64,000 nucleotides of DNA from Legionella cherrii (GCF_900635815.1 NZ_LR134173.1:781501-845500); one strand, 5' to 3'; counted from the stretch's first letter, positions 45,779 to 56,034 are shown. The notes: generated from the letters alone by a model not told the origin. Made by a program: numbers and translations.

Positions 45779-46738
45779 ATGTTAAATTTGAAAAAAACAG
45801 CGTTAGCTGTTCTTGCTTTAGGTAGCAGTGCAGTATTCGCTGGTACCATGGGCCCAGTTTGCACCCCAGGTAATGTTACTGTTCCTTGCCCAAGCAGTGC
45901 ATGGGATATCGGTGGACAAGCTCTTGTTTTACAAGTAATGACTGATAACAACATTTCTTTAGATTTGGATGTTACCCCAACTGGTGCTTCTCTTGATACT
46001 GATTTGTCTGCACAATGGGACTGGGGCTTCCAAATTGAAGGTTCTTACCACTTCAACACTGGTAATGACATTACTTTAACTTGGTATCATTTAGATACTG
46101 GTTGGAATAACCACGAGTTTAACCCAGCATTTGACCCTGATTTATTAATTGGTTTTGGTCACAAAAACAGATGGGATGCGGTTAACGGTGAAATGGGTCA
46201 ATTCGTTGACTTCAGCGCTAACAAGAAAATCCGTTTCCATGGTGGTTTCCAATTCGCTAGCATTAAGAGAAGCGTTCATGCATTTGCTTTTGAAGCTCCT
46301 GAAGCTGTCGAAGGTGAAGCAGGCGTTGATGTAGGCTTCGAAGGTAGCACTCAATACAACGGTTTTGGTCCACGTACTGGTATCGACATGAACTACGTAT
46401 TCGGTAACGGTTTTGGTATTTATGCTAAAGCAGCTACTGCAATATTAGTTGGTACAGCGAAGCACGGATTTGATTTTGATACTTTCGATCCTGCTACTGG
46501 TGCTGAAGTGTTTGATTTCGATGTTAGCGGAAACAGAACTGCGATTGTTCCAGAATTAGAAGCTAAATTAGGTGCTAACTACACTTATGCTATGGCACAA
46601 GGTGATTTAACTCTGGATGCTGGTTACATGTGGTTCAACTACTTCCATGCATTGAATGCAACCGTATTGCCAGTTACTGCAACTGACTTCGGTGCTGCTG
46701 GTCCTTACTTCGGTCTGAAGTATGTTGGAAATGTTTAA
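45779..46738 (+). CDS. Legionella major outer membrane protein family, copy 2
   Basis: A 319-residue tandem duplicate of the previous gene, offset by 1122 bases. Start at ATG 45779 ([15 protein letters not shown]) with GTGGAGA upstream. The signal peptide, mature N-terminus ([18 protein letters not shown]) and barrel match copy 1. Differences are confined to the first 140 and last 170 bases, many of them synonymous, while the middle 650 bases agree fully. It is followed by a strong terminator at 46764. Confidence 0.93.
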   Translation: MLNLKKTALAVLALGSSAVFAGTMGPVCTPGNVTVPCPSSAWDIGGQALVLQVMTDNNISLDLDVTPTGASLDTDLSAQWDWGFQIEGSYHFNTGNDITLTWYHLDTGWNNHEFNPAFDPDLLIGFGHKNRWDAVNGEMGQFVDFSANKKIRFHGGFQFASIKRSVHAFAFEAPEAVEGEAGVDVGFEGSTQYNGFGPRTGIDMNYVFGNGFGIYAKAATAILVGTAKHGFDFDTFDPATGAEVFDFDVSGNRTAIVPELEAKLGANYTYAMAQGDLTLDAGYMWFNYFHALNATVLPVTATDFGAAGPYFGLKYVGNV

Positions 46739-46763
46739 TTTCTTAATTGATTAAGATCTTATG

Positions 46764-46795
46764 AAAGCCCGTCATTAATGATGGGCTTTTTTTTT
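46764..46795 (+). terminator. Rho-independent terminator after MOMP 2
   Basis: Arms AAAGCCCGTCAT and ATGATGGGCTTT around TAA, followed by an unbroken T-run. Canonical intrinsic terminator 26 bases after the stop. Confidence 0.85.
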
Positions 46796-46809
46796 CTAAT
46801 GGAGTATTC

Positions 46810-47772
46810 ATGTTTAAGAAAGCAACTATATCTGTGTTAGGATTGGTAGCAAGCGTAGCTACTGCAGGCAGCATGGGTCCAGCATGCACCCCAAGTAATG
46901 TTACCGTTCCATGTATCACAAATCTCTGGGACTTTGGTGCACAAGCGCTATATTTAAGATCAATTTATGGTCCTGCCAAAGCCGTAGAATTGGGGGCATT
47001 GCCTGAAAATAAAGAAATTAATAGTGATTGGAATTGGGGCTATCGTTTAGAAGGTTCTTATCATTTTAACACTGGAAATGATATCACAATTAACTGGATG
47101 CATTTTAGTACATCCATTGATCCAACAGAATTTTTAGGTGTTCTTACTATCCCTGCAATAGGCTTACCGGCAATTCCGGCTCCTTTTGATTTAATTAGTC
47201 GTAATAGAATAGACCAAGTTAACGTGGTTATGGGGCAGTACACCGATCTCAGCATGAGAGATAAGATGCGGTTCTATGGGGGTTTACAATATGCGAATAT
47301 TGAATCAACTTCTAAAAACTACTACATAACCGAGGAAATTCCATTTATTGGAAGTAACCCATTTACCAAATTCGACAATACTGATTACAAAGGTATCGGA
47401 CCAGTTGTCGGAATTGATTACTCCTATTATATTACGAATTCACTCAGTCTAACCGCAAACGGAGCAGGCTCCATCCTCATTGGAACAAATAAGTATCATG
47501 CGGGTTTTGTCGTATCACCGACTGAGGCTATTGTAGAACAAGTATTTTTCCGTAAAAAAGGCGTAGTTCCAAGCCTGGAAGCAAAACTTGGGGTGAATTA
47601 TGCACATAACACACCAATAGGCGTGGCAAATATTCAAGCCGGCTATCAAGTAGTCAATTACTTTAACGTGTTGCAAGAACAATTATTCCCCAACTTAGTT
47701 GGTCCTGTTCGTCCAGTTGATTATGGAGTTTTTGGTCCCTATTTTGGTCTGAAGTTAATTGGTAATGCCTAA
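46810..47772 (+). CDS. Legionella major outer membrane protein family, diverged copy 3
   Basis: A 320-residue relative of the two upstream MOMP genes. It keeps the signal peptide, the start of the mature protein (GSMGPACTPSNVTVPC), the shared block [16 protein letters not shown] and the ending GPYFGLKLIGNA. Loops differ strongly in length and composition, so this is an older duplication. GGAG is present before ATG 46810. It lies directly after the copy 2 terminator with little room for its own promoter, so read-through may express it. Confidence 0.92.
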   Translation: MFKKATISVLGLVASVATAGSMGPACTPSNVTVPCITNLWDFGAQALYLRSIYGPAKAVELGALPENKEINSDWNWGYRLEGSYHFNTGNDITINWMHFSTSIDPTEFLGVLTIPAIGLPAIPAPFDLISRNRIDQVNVVMGQYTDLSMRDKMRFYGGLQYANIESTSKNYYITEEIPFIGSNPFTKFDNTDYKGIGPVVGIDYSYYITNSLSLTANGAGSILIGTNKYHAGFVVSPTEAIVEQVFFRKKGVVPSLEAKLGVNYAHNTPIGVANIQAGYQVVNYFNVLQEQLFPNLVGPVRPVDYGVFGPYFGLKLIGNA

Positions 47773-47812
47773 AATAGCGACAATTCCCTAATTCAAGACA
47801 ATCATTCAATTG

Positions 47813-47842
47813 AAACCCATACATACGCTATGGGTTTTTTTT
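47813..47842 (+). terminator. Rho-independent terminator after MOMP 3
   Basis: AAACCCATA and TATGGGTTT around CATACGC, then a T-run. It lies 41 bases after the stop of copy 3. Confidence 0.85.
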
Positions 47843-47969
47843 ATACAAATCATTAAGTTGCAAAATTTAGGCAAATTTGTGAAAAATAAGCTAGCCACTC
47901 CTTGTTTACCAAGATATAATTTTCTGCCCTATCCGATGTGGAAGTAAAAATAATGAACAGGAGTACCGC

Positions 47970-49571
47970 ATGCAGTATAAAAAAATCATATTGGCTCTAG
48001 TCTGTTTATCATCGCCACTCTATGCGGAACATGATCAACAGTTGCAGCGTCAAATTGCTCGTTTGCAAAAACAAGCAGAACAACTTCAAACTCAATTAAA
48101 TACCTTACAAAAGGAACTTGTTTCAAATAAACGGACCCATTCAACTCATACGAATAAAAAGGCAAAGAAACAAGAACCAGCTTCTCCTAAAAAGCATGGA
48201 AAAAAACATGAGCATCATAATGCTCATCAAGATAAAATGATTAAATATCATTCATCAACCTTATCAGTACACACTCCTGTAGAACATCCAGAGTCAATAG
48301 GATTTTACCCAACTGCTTTAGTTGCGGACAATCGTGTTGTCACCTACATTGCAGGAACGCCCGTAGTCGCGTCGCCGTATTTAGGGGATAGACCTGCGTT
48401 TGATGGCTCTGACTATATTGTAAATATTTCGAGTATCAACCGCGACATTCGCTTGATGCAACAACGTCGAAGATTATATAGAGCATATCAAACCATGGGA
48501 TATCCAATCCCCGAAAGACCAATCATTGCGCTCAGTGGTAAAGCTGAACCTGTAGGCATGATCAACAGTAATTATGTTGGAGGTACTAATGTTGATTTAA
48601 CTCTAGGGTCAAGTGAGTTAGATGTTGCGGCGGCATTAAACCAAAATGTTGAGGCTTATATTGCGATAGCTTATGATGCTAGTCCACCAGAGGTTGGCCC
48701 AAGAATTAATAATTCAGCATTTAACTTAAATATGGGCTTTGTGAATATTGGTAATCTGGATAGAACTCCATTTTATTTTACCGCTGGGCAATTGTATGTC
48801 CCCTTTGGGCGTTATTCCAGCTCGATGATCAGCTCGCCATTAACTTTGGATATGGCACGCACGAAAACAAGACCATTTATTCTCGGTTATAAATCACAAG
48901 AGGATACAGGGCCATTTGTCGCGACTTACATCTATCGAAGCGACACCACGACAGGAAGGGCAGGTGTAGGTGGGGTGAATGCGGGATATACCTATGCATT
49001 TAACGAAATTCATGGTGAGGTGGGCGCAAGCTACATCAGTTCGATTAATGATGCAGCTGGAATGCAAAATACCGCCGCCAACCCAGGAACTTTCGGTGGT
49101 TTTGGCTCCTTGCTTAATGGAAATGAAGCAGTACGTAAAACCCAAGCAGTTGATGTGTACGGCAACTTAGCATTTGACCGCTTTAACTTTGCAGCTGAAT
49201 GGGTTGGTGCAGTCGAGGCATTCAGGGCCCAAGATTTAAGCTTTAATGGTCGAGGTGCGCAACCGCAGGCATTGCAAACTGAAATTGATATGACATTTAG
49301 AGCGTTTCACAGACCCTCTTCCATAGGGGTTGGTTATCAATGGACTAAAGACGCACTGGCTTTAAATCTCCCGGAACAACGTTTTATCGGAGTATTTAAT
49401 ATTTCTATTTGGAAAGATACTGTCGAAAGCATCGAATACCGACATGAAATAGATTATGGGAAAAATCAATTTGCTAATGGTGCAGCACCTCCAGGACTTG
49501 TAAATGCACCTACACTAGGAACAGGCGGCACGGCAGATACTGTTTCGGCTCAGATTGGAGTTTATTTCTAA
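47970..49571 (+). CDS. LbtU-family siderophore porin
   Basis: A 533-residue outer-membrane protein. Signal peptide (MQYKKIILALVCLSSPLYA), then a coiled coil with heptads (QQLQRQIARLQKQAEQLQTQ) and a Lys/His-rich linker. The barrel starts near residue 170 and ends with SAQIGVYF. This plan matches LbtU, the legiobactin receptor of L. pneumophila, which works without a TonB-like plug domain. I recognise the family but cannot tell ortholog from paralog. Good AGGAG before the ATG. No Fur box was found by eye, and no other siderophore gene is adjacent. Confidence 0.82.
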   Translation: MQYKKIILALVCLSSPLYAEHDQQLQRQIARLQKQAEQLQTQLNTLQKELVSNKRTHSTHTNKKAKKQEPASPKKHGKKHEHHNAHQDKMIKYHSSTLSVHTPVEHPESIGFYPTALVADNRVVTYIAGTPVVASPYLGDRPAFDGSDYIVNISSINRDIRLMQQRRRLYRAYQTMGYPIPERPIIALSGKAEPVGMINSNYVGGTNVDLTLGSSELDVAAALNQNVEAYIAIAYDASPPEVGPRINNSAFNLNMGFVNIGNLDRTPFYFTAGQLYVPFGRYSSSMISSPLTLDMARTKTRPFILGYKSQEDTGPFVATYIYRSDTTTGRAGVGGVNAGYTYAFNEIHGEVGASYISSINDAAGMQNTAANPGTFGGFGSLLNGNEAVRKTQAVDVYGNLAFDRFNFAAEWVGAVEAFRAQDLSFNGRGAQPQALQTEIDMTFRAFHRPSSIGVGYQWTKDALALNLPEQRFIGVFNISIWKDTVESIEYRHEIDYGKNQFANGAAPPGLVNAPTLGTGGTADTVSAQIGVYF

Positions 49572-49605
49572 AAAATCTATCCACCTAAAAAGGGTAAGCA
49601 ATACT

Positions 49606-49680
49606 GTAGGTTGGGCCTTGGCCCAACAAAAAATCCTTAGCGAATTTGTGTTAAAAGATTTTGGACAAAGCCCAACCTAC
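49606..49680. repeat. 75-bp element with 11-bp perfect inverted ends
   Basis: GTAGGTTGGGC (49606-49616) and GCCCAACCTAC (49670-49680) are exact inverted repeats around an AT-rich centre. A second GCCCAAC follows the left arm directly. It is a MITE-like repeat between the porin and nfeD; shorter versions lie at 23412 and 27795. Confidence 0.65.
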
Positions 49681-49811
49681 TGATACACGCTACAATATTT
49701 CATCACAAGAAATCTTAGGACAGTCGAGTTGCGCGCAAGGTTCGCCGCAATAAAGAATACAAACTGTGCTATCTTTTATCATATACGGGGTATTTCATAA
49801 AGGAAAGGAGC

Positions 49812-51167
49812 ATGTGTAAATCGTACAACATGCCAAGGTCCAAACGCTCACCTTCTGGTATCATGGTCTTCATATTTCAGCTCGGTTTGTTAGCTATTTT
49901 ATTCATCTATTCCTCTGCGTACGCATCAAAAGTTATTGAACTCAATATCAAAGGGCCAATTGGTCCAGCCACCGTAGACTATGTGGTGCGTACTATTGAT
50001 ACAGCACAACAAGCAGATTTAATCCTGATCACTCTTGATACTCCCGGCGGGCTTGATGAAGCAATGCGGTCGATAATTCAAAAATTTTTATCATCCAAGA
50101 TTCCTATTGTAACTTATGTGAGTCCAAATGGTGCGCGTGCGGCGAGTGCAGGAACCTATTTGCTTTATGCCAGCACTTTGGCCGCTATGGCACCAGGAAC
50201 ACAATTGGGAGCAGCAAGCCCAGTCAATATAGACGCTACTGGTTTTAGCAGTGAGACGTCCAATAAGCAAACAACCATGGATAAAAAAATGACTAATGAT
50301 GCTGTGGCAACAATACGCTCATTGGCCCAACTTAGAGGGCGAAATCCAGACTTTGCCCAAAACGCGGTTAAGAATGCGGAGACATTAACTGCTACTGAAG
50401 CTTTAAAAGAAGGGGTCATTAACTTCATTGCAACGGATGAACAAGACTTACTGACGCAGTTAAATGGTGTATCAGTAATGCAAAACAATCAAACCATCAA
50501 GCTCAATACCAGCAATCCACAGATTCAGCGAATTGAGCCTGATTGGCGTACCCGATTTTTATCGATCATTACTGATCCGACTGTGGCATATTTGCTGTTG
50601 TTACTCGGGATATATGGTATTTTTTTTGAACTGGTTAATCCAGGACATTTATTACCCGGCGTAATTGGTGTGATATCAATGTGTATTGCACTTTATGCAT
50701 TCCAACTGTTACCGATTAATTATGCGGGTTTTTTTCTTATTGTATTAGGAATAGGGTTTATCATCGCGGAAGCATTCATTCCGGCGTACGGATCTTTAGG
50801 GGGCGGCGGGACAATTGCATTTATTATCGGTTCTATCATGTTACTGGATACCAATAATGCGTGGTACCACATCGCTTGGTCGGCAATAGCGGCTATGGTG
50901 TTAGTGAATATCCTGCTTTTTGTGATTTTGCTCGGTATGGCAATAAAAGCAAGACAGCAAAGTGTAAAACATGGTGTAGGTGTATTGATAGGAGCTAAGG
51001 GACGCACACTTGGCGACATTAATCTGGAAGGACAAGCAATAATTCATGGAGAAATTTGGAGCGTTCGTTCAAAAAAATTTATTGCTGGCAACCAATCAAT
51101 AAAAGTCATTGCAACTTCGGGTCTTGTATTGGAAATCGAAGAAGATGCAGCGAATCAAGGAGGGTAA
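49812..51167 (+). CDS. NfeD-family ClpP-class membrane serine protease
   Basis: A 451-residue membrane protein of the long NfeD type. An N-terminal signal anchor leads into a ClpP-like serine protease domain ([34 protein letters not shown] with the catalytic Ser). Four or five membrane helices follow, and the C-terminal OB domain starts near [15 protein letters not shown]. Long NfeD proteins work with stomatin-like partners and cleave them. The next gene starts two bases after its stop and is exactly such a partner. The ATG at 49812 has AGGAAAGGAG unusually close, so the start could differ by a few codons. Confidence 0.92.
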   Translation: MCKSYNMPRSKRSPSGIMVFIFQLGLLAILFIYSSAYASKVIELNIKGPIGPATVDYVVRTIDTAQQADLILITLDTPGGLDEAMRSIIQKFLSSKIPIVTYVSPNGARAASAGTYLLYASTLAAMAPGTQLGAASPVNIDATGFSSETSNKQTTMDKKMTNDAVATIRSLAQLRGRNPDFAQNAVKNAETLTATEALKEGVINFIATDEQDLLTQLNGVSVMQNNQTIKLNTSNPQIQRIEPDWRTRFLSIITDPTVAYLLLLLGIYGIFFELVNPGHLLPGVIGVISMCIALYAFQLLPINYAGFFLIVLGIGFIIAEAFIPAYGSLGGGGTIAFIIGSIMLLDTNNAWYHIAWSAIAAMVLVNILLFVILLGMAIKARQQSVKHGVGVLIGAKGRTLGDINLEGQAIIHGEIWSVRSKKFIAGNQSIKVIATSGLVLEIEEDAANQGG

Positions 51168-51169
51168 AA

Positions 51170-51925
51170 ATGGGACCTTTTTTAACGGTAGTCTTAGTGC
51201 TGATCCTGCTGCTTTTAATATCAGCAGTCAAAGTATTTAGAGAATATGAACGAGGTGTCGTGTTTATGCTAGGTCGCTTTTGGCGCGTTAAAGGACCTGG
51301 TTTAGTCCTTATTATTCCGGTAATCCAACAAGTAGTACGAGTTGACTTACGGACCATTGTCATGGATGTTCCGAGCCAAGACGTAATATCCAAAGATAAC
51401 GTTTCTGTCAGGGTTAACGCCGTCTTATACTTTCGCGTAGTGGCACCAGAAAATGCAATTATCCAGGTAGAAAATTATTATGAAGCAACCAGTCAATTGG
51501 CACAAACGACACTCCGGTCCGTACTGGGGCAACATGAACTGGATGAAATGCTTTCCGAGCGCGAACAATTAAATAGTGACGTGCAAAAAATATTGGATGC
51601 CCAAACAGACAACTGGGGTATTAAGGTGTCTAATGTTGAAATTAAGCGCGTTGATTTGGATGAAAGTATGATCCGTGCAATTGCCAGACAGGCGGAAGCA
51701 GAACGTGAGCGACGTGCTAAAGTGATTCATGCTGAAGGAGAGTTGCAAGCCTCAGCAAAATTATTGGAAGCGTCGCAAGTATTGGCCAAGCAACCGCAAG
51801 CGATGCAGTTACGTTATTTGCAGACATTAGCCGCTATAGCCAGCAATAACAACTCAACAATTGTGTTCCCAATGCCGATGGAGCTGGGTGATATTTTGTC
51901 CAATATGGCATCAAGAAAACCATAA
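51170..51925 (+). CDS. Slipin (stomatin/prohibitin-like) membrane protein
   Basis: A 251-residue SPFH-domain protein. Start at ATG 51170 ([16 protein letters not shown]) with AAGGAGGG upstream. One N-terminal membrane segment is followed by the SPFH domain ([33 protein letters not shown]). A helical region with Ala/Glu-rich repeats ([20 protein letters not shown]) and an oligomerisation end close it. It forms an operon with the NfeD protease, its usual partner in membrane quality control. Confidence 0.94.
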   Translation: MGPFLTVVLVLILLLLISAVKVFREYERGVVFMLGRFWRVKGPGLVLIIPVIQQVVRVDLRTIVMDVPSQDVISKDNVSVRVNAVLYFRVVAPENAIIQVENYYEATSQLAQTTLRSVLGQHELDEMLSEREQLNSDVQKILDAQTDNWGIKVSNVEIKRVDLDESMIRAIARQAEAERERRAKVIHAEGELQASAKLLEASQVLAKQPQAMQLRYLQTLAAIASNNNSTIVFPMPMELGDILSNMASRKP

Positions 51926-52035
51926 CTTAAATTAGGACTATGGCTTGGGTGATCGCAAAGTCATGCCTGAGTTTAGCGGCGCTTCACCCAGCAACCACCT
52001 TACAGGCCTCGAATGCAGTATATTTTTGGGGGAGA

Positions 52036-52983
52036 TTAATAAACTCGTCGCGGTTTTAATTTAAAGGCAATCAGAGTCAGAATACTGATTGTTGGGAGTA
52101 GAATTATGTATGAAAGTATTTCAATTATTTTAAATAAAGACTTTTTTTTCCCTTCTGCTAGGGCATAACGGCGACTAAATTTTTCAAATAAAGGCCAATC
52201 GCAAATTCTAAAACCATTCGGTGATTTGTACCCCATAAAAAAGTAACCGGTAAAATATCCGTAAAACTGAAAGAATTTTCGAGGGTAAAAAATATAGGTG
52301 GCCGCAGCGGAGGCCTCAAGATAGGTCGTGTAATGCCAACAATTTTTAGGCATAAATAGCATATCTCCTCGTTCGAGCGTGATGTTATACCCTTCTGCCT
52401 GGTTTAATCGCGGAAATTGTTTCGATAATAAATCCCATGGCTGGCCAAATTCCAACAAACTGTCACCAACGTAAGGAAGTTTATAAATAAAGTGGCTTTG
52501 ATCTTGAGTGAATAATAACACTTGTTTTTTGCCACTTAAGCATAGATGAAGATTACAACAATGTTCCCTATCAAAGTGTATTTCAGTATGTGCCCCCCTG
52601 CCGCCAAAAAAATAAACAACTTTTAGCTTCTTATTGAAGTATCTTGGCCGAAGTGGAATTTTTTGCCAAAGAGGTACATGTCGTTCTATCGCTTTAGAGT
52701 GCAGCGGAAATGTCTGGCCAAAAATTCGATACGGCATATTCTTTTTAATTTCCGACATGACCGTAGTATAATCGCCGCTATTATAGGATTTCCAACTATC
52801 ATTTTCATAAGTATCATAGGTTATTATACCTTCAAGAAGGTTTTCAAAATAATCAATAGAAAACTTGTCGGTAAAATTTTTTATTTTTATTAAAATAGGT
52901 TCTTTTGAGCGATAAATGAGATGCTTAATGTATTCTTCATGACCATATTCGTACTCCACTTCTTGTATTTTTTTTATTTTCAT
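52036..52983 (-). CDS. JmjC/cupin_8-like Fe(II) oxygenase with C-terminal membrane helix
   Basis: A 315-residue protein with a JmjC-like double-stranded beta helix. Fe ligands are visible as IHFD (His136, Asp138) and the distal His217 in PKNCWHYTT; LHLCLSGKKQVLLF between them is a typical strand pair. A hydrophobic helix near 285-307 suggests membrane attachment. Such enzymes hydroxylate proteins, RNA or small molecules; the substrate is unknown. It overlaps the methyltransferase gene upstream by four bases (ATGA), so the two are translated together and probably share a target. Confidence 0.82.
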   Translation of the reverse strand: MKIKKIQEVEYEYGHEEYIKHLIYRSKEPILIKIKNFTDKFSIDYFENLLEGIITYDTYENDSWKSYNSGDYTTVMSEIKKNMPYRIFGQTFPLHSKAIERHVPLWQKIPLRPRYFNKKLKVVYFFGGRGAHTEIHFDREHCCNLHLCLSGKKQVLLFTQDQSHFIYKLPYVGDSLLEFGQPWDLLSKQFPRLNQAEGYNITLERGDMLFMPKNCWHYTTYLEASAAATYIFYPRKFFQFYGYFTGYFFMGYKSPNGFRICDWPLFEKFSRRYALAEGKKKSLFKIIEILSYIILLPTISILTLIAFKLKPRRVY

Positions 52984-53954
52984 CGCTTAACCTTTTGAAT
53001 AAGATAATAAAAATAATACTTTTTACCCCAGAATTTTTCTTTGCGGGCGTATTTTGCAACGTAATTAAGCGCAGGATTTTTAAATCTGATTTTCCACCAT
53101 GGAAGAAATATTAATCCACAGACCGCAGCAATAGTTGGAAGTTCGGACATAAATTTACCCATGTCATCCCCAACAATAGACAAGGCTTGCCTATAAAATC
53201 CTTCTTCATTGACAATGAGACGTTGATAAAGAGAGGCTTGTACTTGCTTGGTAATATTGGTTTTTTGAATTATTTTTAATTTGCCGCTGTTTTTAATAAA
53301 TCGTTCTAATTTGTTGGATTGATCTTTAATTTTAAAATAATGATCTGCATAACAAAAAAAACCACCTAAAGACAAGACGCGTTCAACTTCAGAAAAAAAG
53401 TCGTCAATTCGAGGATAAAGATGAGAGCTTTCAAGATTGGTAACAATATCAAAGCATTCATTTCCTAAAGGCAGATTTTCCGCATCGGACTGAATATAGT
53501 TCACTTTATCTTGCTCATAAAAATGTCGATTGGAATTGATTACCAATCGGTTAACCAAATCGACACCTAATGCATAGTTAGTTTTTAATAATTGAGAACT
53601 TGCTTTAAGACCAAGACCATTACCACTCCCTATCTCAAGCAATCTTTTATTAAAAAATTGAGCTTTTATTAATGGCCTAATCAGGGTATAAAGAAGCAGT
53701 TGTGAATAAATATCTTGTACTTCAGATATTTTAGAAAAATCAAAATTTAGTTCTTTATATTCGTCATGGATTTGTTTGTCCCATAAACCTAAGTTCAAAA
53801 ATACTTTATTATGATGTAATTGACCAAAAGTGTTATAACTGTCTTGAATCAGTTTTTTAATTAATTTAATTTCTGAGAGATCGAGGTAATGATGTCTCAT
53901 TACGAAGCCAATTTGCCTGGCCGCATGGCTATAACTAGGGGTTTCTTCATCCAT
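52980..53954 (-). CDS. Class I SAM-dependent methyltransferase
   Basis: A 324-residue methyltransferase if started at ATG 53954 (MDEETPSYSHAAR); a TTG at 53987 would add 11 residues, and neither start has a strong ribosome binding site. SAM motif I is RLLEIGSGNGLGL (about 105-117). NYIQSDAENLPLGNECFDIV is motif II/post-II of the UbiE/small-molecule branch. The AT content is higher than in neighbouring genes. It overlaps the JmjC-like gene by four bases. The pair is consistent with a small-molecule or lipid tailoring pathway; nothing identifies the product. Confidence 0.82.
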   Translation of the reverse strand: MDEETPSYSHAARQIGFVMRHHYLDLSEIKLIKKLIQDSYNTFGQLHHNKVFLNLGLWDKQIHDEYKELNFDFSKISEVQDIYSQLLLYTLIRPLIKAQFFNKRLLEIGSGNGLGLKASSQLLKTNYALGVDLVNRLVINSNRHFYEQDKVNYIQSDAENLPLGNECFDIVTNLESSHLYPRIDDFFSEVERVLSLGGFFCYADHYFKIKDQSNKLERFIKNSGKLKIIQKTNITKQVQASLYQRLIVNEEGFYRQALSIVGDDMGKFMSELPTIAAVCGLIFLPWWKIRFKNPALNYVAKYARKEKFWGKKYYFYYLIQKVKR

Positions 53955-54122
53955 TTGTATCCAGTAATTATTTAACTTATATATCAAGTATAAACGATTT
54001 TATTGAAGAGAAAGTATTCAATAGAAAGTCATGAATCTTTTGGGGCAATATAAATACAATCTTTCGTTTATTCTGCTTTTATGATAGAACACTCATTTTG
54101 AAGCATTTAAGAGGTTTTTACT

Positions 54123-54690
54123 GTGTCGATCAAATCAGATAGATGGATAGAAAAAAATGGCGCTTGAGCATGGAATGATATCTCCATTTCAGCCCGGACA
54201 AGTGCGTGAAAATGAAAATGGAAGAATTATTTCCTACGGTGTGTCCAGCTATGGATACGATGTTCGTTGTGCTAATGAATTTAAAATTTTTACCAATATT
54301 AATTCTGCTATTGTGGATCCTAAAGCGTTTGATGAAAACAGCTTTGTGGATGTGCAATCGGATGTATGCATCATTCCGCCTAACTCGTTCGCCTTGGCGA
54401 GAACGGTAGAGTATTTTCGAATACCACGTAATGTCTTAACCATTTGCCTGGGCAAATCTACGTATGCGCGTTGTGGAATTATCGTTAATGTGACTCCTTT
54501 AGAGCCGGAATGGGAGGGGCATGTCACTTTGGAATTTTCGAATACTACTACATTGCCTGCCAAGATTTATGCCCATGAAGGCGTAGCACAAATGTTATTT
54601 TTAGAGGCCACAGAAGTGTGTGCTGTTTCATATCGCGATCGTGGCGGCAAATACCAAGGACAAACGGGCGTTACTCTACCACGGACTTAA
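54123..54690 (+). pseudogene. dcd: dCTP deaminase Dcd, frameshifted near the start
   Basis: Deaminates dCTP to dUTP for dTMP synthesis. From residue 14 on the protein is normal: [43 protein letters not shown], then [31 protein letters not shown] and [16 protein letters not shown]. The expected N-terminus ([11 protein letters not shown] from GTG 54123) lies in another frame. The break is a run of seven A (54151-54157); six would give one frame of 188 residues, the family length. As read, translation could restart at ATG 54157 (177 residues), losing a conserved start. Sequencing error is the simplest explanation. Confidence 0.88.
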
Positions 54691-54886
54691 GGATATGTTA
54701 TTCTGAGGATAGGCAGTAACTCCAGTATGGAACATGAGTAAGATGAAGATGCTCAAATCAGGAGAGCCTTCATCCTAAACGCCTCAGGATGATGATGACT
54801 GGTGTCGCCCCGCAAAACCCGGGTAAGGTCTGCGTCCTTCCCCGGGGCTGCACTTGGAGGCCATAGCGAGCAAGAAACAAATTCAC

Positions 54887-55198
54887 CTATTCTTCATCAG
54901 GTAATTTATATTTATCACGTGATGCATCAACGCGCTCGCGTAATTCTTTTCCTGGTTTAAAGTGCGGACTGTATTTCGCTTTAGTCACAACTTTTTCACC
55001 TGTTTTCGGATTATGGGCATTGCGTGGAGGTCTATAATGGAGAGAAAAGCTGCCAAAACCCCGAATTTCTATTCTTTGATTTTTAATGAGTGCTTCACTC
55101 ATTAATTCCAATATCTTATTTATACCATCAGCAACTTGCTTTTCAGTAAGATGCGTCATTCGAGCAGCGATTTGTTCAATGAGTTCCGATTTGATCAT
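54887..55198 (-). CDS. ihfB: Integration host factor beta subunit
   Basis: DNA-bending protein subunit, 103 residues. Start at ATG 55198 ([17 protein letters not shown]), directly after [32 protein letters not shown] is the DNA-binding arm and matches IHF-beta (E. coli has [22 protein letters not shown]) better than IHF-alpha or HU. IHF regulates virulence differentiation in Legionella. The gap to dcd holds GC-rich repeat-like sequence (CCCGGGT, CCCCGGGG). Confidence 0.95.
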   Translation of the reverse strand: MIKSELIEQIAARMTHLTEKQVADGINKILELMSEALIKNQRIEIRGFGSFSLHYRPPRNAHNPKTGEKVVTKAKYSPHFKPGKELRERVDASRDKYKLPDEE

Positions 55199-55296
55199 AC
55201 CCACCTCGTGTTGTCGCGTGTTTCAAAGTCTGCTACCAATACAGATTAGGCGCTGACAATGGTCCCTTGTTTTATTAGTATAGACCGGGAAAAAAA

Positions 55297-56034
55297 TTAT
55301 TCAATATTTTCAACACAGTTAGTCGCAGTAGTTTTTCTAGAGTGAATGTAGGCAAAAACAACCCCCCAACTCATTTCAACTTTAGTACGTTTTATCAACG
55401 TAAAATGGGTAGAGGATAATGCCTTGCTGGTGGTAATGATCGTTTTAAGATGCGATAAATGATCGAGCTTAGCGCAGATCTTTTCCCATAGAGGTCCAAA
55501 AAAAGCAGTAGAATTTATAAAAACAAGCGTTGCATCGTTTAAATTCATGTCAAGAAAATCACCTAAAATAAATTTAATCTTTTTTGCCTGCATTGCATAA
55601 TTTGCTATGTGTGCTAATTCTTCGGCTCGTTTGCATGCTACAGAATAGAGTTCGGGAAACAATTCAATCCCTACACTTTTGCATACAGGGAAGACCATGC
55701 TACAAGCCAGTACTGCTTTACCTGTTCCTGAGCCTAGATCATAGAATACAGTAGTTTCATCGGGGTTAGTTAAGGATAAAAGAGCGATGAATGATGAAAA
55801 TTCGATTTCTCCATATGCATATTCCATTGCATCGTTTGCTTGACGGGCATTTTGTGACAGCATGAACCCATTGACATTTGTGTAGAGTTGGTGGAACACT
55901 TGAGCGTGTCTTTGTATATTTAATGATTTTTGCCAGCGAATTACATGGAATTGCCTTCTTCGGAGCCGCACATGAATGAGCAGGGTAAAAAGGACAAGAA
56001 GTAAGCAAAAAAAATAGGGTATCCAGTGGTTCAA
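55297..56034 (-). CDS. DOT1-like methyltransferase with N-terminal membrane anchor
   Basis: A 245-residue protein. One N-terminal hydrophobic helix (about 4-21) and basic residues (RLRRRQ) suggest inner-membrane attachment with the enzyme in the cytosol. The catalytic part resembles the DOT1 histone H3K79 methyltransferase fold: AYGEIEFSSFIALLSL (73-88), YDLGSGTGKAVLA (98-110), VGIELFPELYSVA, GDFLDMNL (158-165) and LVFINSTAFFGPLWEKI. Bacterial DOT1-like proteins exist in several intracellular bacteria. Whether this acts on host or bacterial protein is unknown; the membrane anchor argues against simple Dot/Icm export. Confidence 0.78.
   Translation of the reverse strand: MNHWIPYFFCLLLVLFTLLIHVRLRRRQFHVIRWQKSLNIQRHAQVFHQLYTNVNGFMLSQNARQANDAMEYAYGEIEFSSFIALLSLTNPDETTVFYDLGSGTGKAVLACSMVFPVCKSVGIELFPELYSVACKRAEELAHIANYAMQAKKIKFILGDFLDMNLNDATLVFINSTAFFGPLWEKICAKLDHLSHLKTIITTSKALSSTHFTLIKRTKVEMSWGVVFAYIHSRKTTATNCVENIE

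Noticed and set aside
44521..45954. Minus-strand frames with nearly the same protein in both MOMP loci
   Set aside because: They are antisense shadows of the duplicated MOMP start; their similarity only reflects the duplication.
47843..47969. Fur box before the LbtU-like porin
   Set aside because: AT-rich sequence is present but no convincing GATAAT-type inverted array was found by eye.
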